The notes below the pieces were generated by a model. That model was not told where the DNA came from. It made no database searches and saw only the letters and a program-made list of their open reading frames with translations. Positions 31,820-32,811 of a stretch of 32,811 nt of DNA are shown here, piece after piece (within the stretch, counting starts at the first letter, position 1; the number at the start of each line of letters is the position of its first letter). Location: NCBI GenBank assembly GCA_015039315.1, contig WIDE01000194.1, positions 6,229-39,039 of the forward strand, in the 5' to 3' direction. Origin of the DNA: Clavulina sp. PMI_390. Lineage: Eukaryota; Basidiomycota; Agaricomycetes; Cantharellales; Hydnaceae. Both the position numbers and the translations under genes were made by a program.

Positions 31820-32811
31820 GTCTTGTTACCAAAACAAGGGTGCACTTGCAAGTAGAAAGGAAAACGCTGTTGTATGTAACACGAATGTATCGACTATTGT
31901 AGATGTTCTGTGATGCAGGGCCGGAACAGGTTGAAATGGAAAGGCTAGAAGGTAGGCGGCATACACTTGAGAAGGATGATTTGAAGAGCCTGTGACCCCT
32001 CTATGCACTCAACGGTTATGCTCAATGACAGCGCAATTTAGAAGCAAAGGTAATATTAGTGCTAGGCGGGGAGATTCTATTCGTAGTGCTGGGGGCTTGG
32101 TGAAGCACGTCTCAGTGGTAAGATCCATGACTAGGTGTCGCGTAGGAATTAATTTAAGACTGAGGGCTCATCGAAGCTCAGGCATTCCACCGTGGGGTTA
32201 TTAGTACGCCAAAGCATTCTCGCGCAAAATCAAAATCAAAATCAGCATCAAAATCCTTAGAGACAATTACCCGTTTTTATTCGAGGAATGACAGCATCAT
32301 ACACGGCAAACTCGACCTCGTCATGGTTGACTACGGGTGATGGCACGAACGGCAATGACTCCGAATGTGGACAGTCAGTCTGCTACACCTCAGATCGCAA
32401 CTGTATTGGGAGGCATGCGATCATCATTAATATTCGGTCCACGCGAGGACGATGTATTATTGGTATTGATAGGGTGGAGTTGAGTCTCCTCCTGTAGGGT
32501 CCGAGCGGATAGAGGGCCCCAAGAAGGGATGCACTCGGTGATATAGGCGGGCGAGTGCGATCGCCAATATCAGGCTATTATCATCTGTAGTCAAGGATTC
32601 GCGAGGGCGGATAACGGGAGAAGCACAGACTGTATTGGTCGAGAACGAACTTGAACATTGGCCAAACCAAAACAGGGGGCGACCATCTGAATCGTGGCAT
32701 CGCCATCGCAATTCGTTGCTATCAATACGTACGACCACAGACGACGACCTGCACGACGATAAAGCACACAGCTAGGACCCCATATTTTTAAGACCTGGTC
32801 CTATGCCTCCT
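31820..32811. other. Right edge, no supported gene
   Basis: No frame of more than about 95 codons and no recognisable motif or splice pattern on either strand. It includes the TSR4 3' flank and a short AAAATC-type repeat. It may belong to the promoter or an exon of a gene beyond the window. Confidence 0.45.
32225..32256 (+). repeat. Short CAAAAT tandem repeat
   Basis: Three perfect CAAAAT units are followed by an interrupted fourth (CAGCATCAAAATC). It is a minor microsatellite in non-coding sequence. Confidence 0.7.

Noticed and set aside
1..32811. tRNA, rRNA, CRISPR arrays, insertion sequences or terminal repeats of transposons
   Set aside because: None seen by eye on either strand. Diverged retroelement fragments could be missed without a search.

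Overview
The window reads as nuclear DNA of a filamentous basidiomycete, most likely an Agaricomycete. Genes are densely split by short introns (about 50 to 80 nt, GT-AG, CTRAY-type branch points). Gene order is compact on both strands, and there are no bacterial-style operons, tRNA, rRNA or CRISPR features that I can see. I rebuilt exon structures by eye from splice signals, frame and family motifs. Ten gene models close exactly in frame across all their exons.

Left third (1-9.2 kb), accessory region. Two Hsp70-like (HSPA12-type) ATPase genes face away from each other. A 442-residue stand-alone ATPase lies on the minus strand (2681 to 868). On the plus strand (5654 to 9150) lies a 16-exon gene whose single frame joins a complete protein kinase domain to an Hsp70-type nucleotide-binding domain. 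Between them sit an unrecognised fungal gene with an uncertain model (about 3.2-4.6 kb), a 34-base run of C, and about 1 kb without a convincing gene. The kinase-Hsp70 fusion is the best candidate here for something not previously described.

Middle (9.3-20.8 kb), housekeeping and aromatic metabolism. On the minus strand are SFH5 (a Sec14-type phosphatidylinositol transfer protein), PUS1 (tRNA pseudouridine synthase, with predicted 9-nt and 3-nt microexons) and a 71-residue His-rich one-pass membrane protein. On the plus strand are a salicylaldehyde/aromatic-type aldehyde dehydrogenase and a fused aminodeoxychorismate synthase (folate pathway). Convergent with the latter is a secreted intradiol ring-cleavage dioxygenase. 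The dehydrogenase and dioxygenase would fit a saprotroph handling lignin- or plant-derived aromatics.

Right third (20.8-32.8 kb). A gene-poor 2.2 kb stretch is followed by a likely Sld3 replication-initiation factor (minus), a small predicted secreted protein (plus), a 12-exon amino acid permease (minus), a doubtful basic ORF (minus) and Tsr4/PDCD2 (plus, ribosomal protein chaperone). The last 1 kb has no gene I can support.
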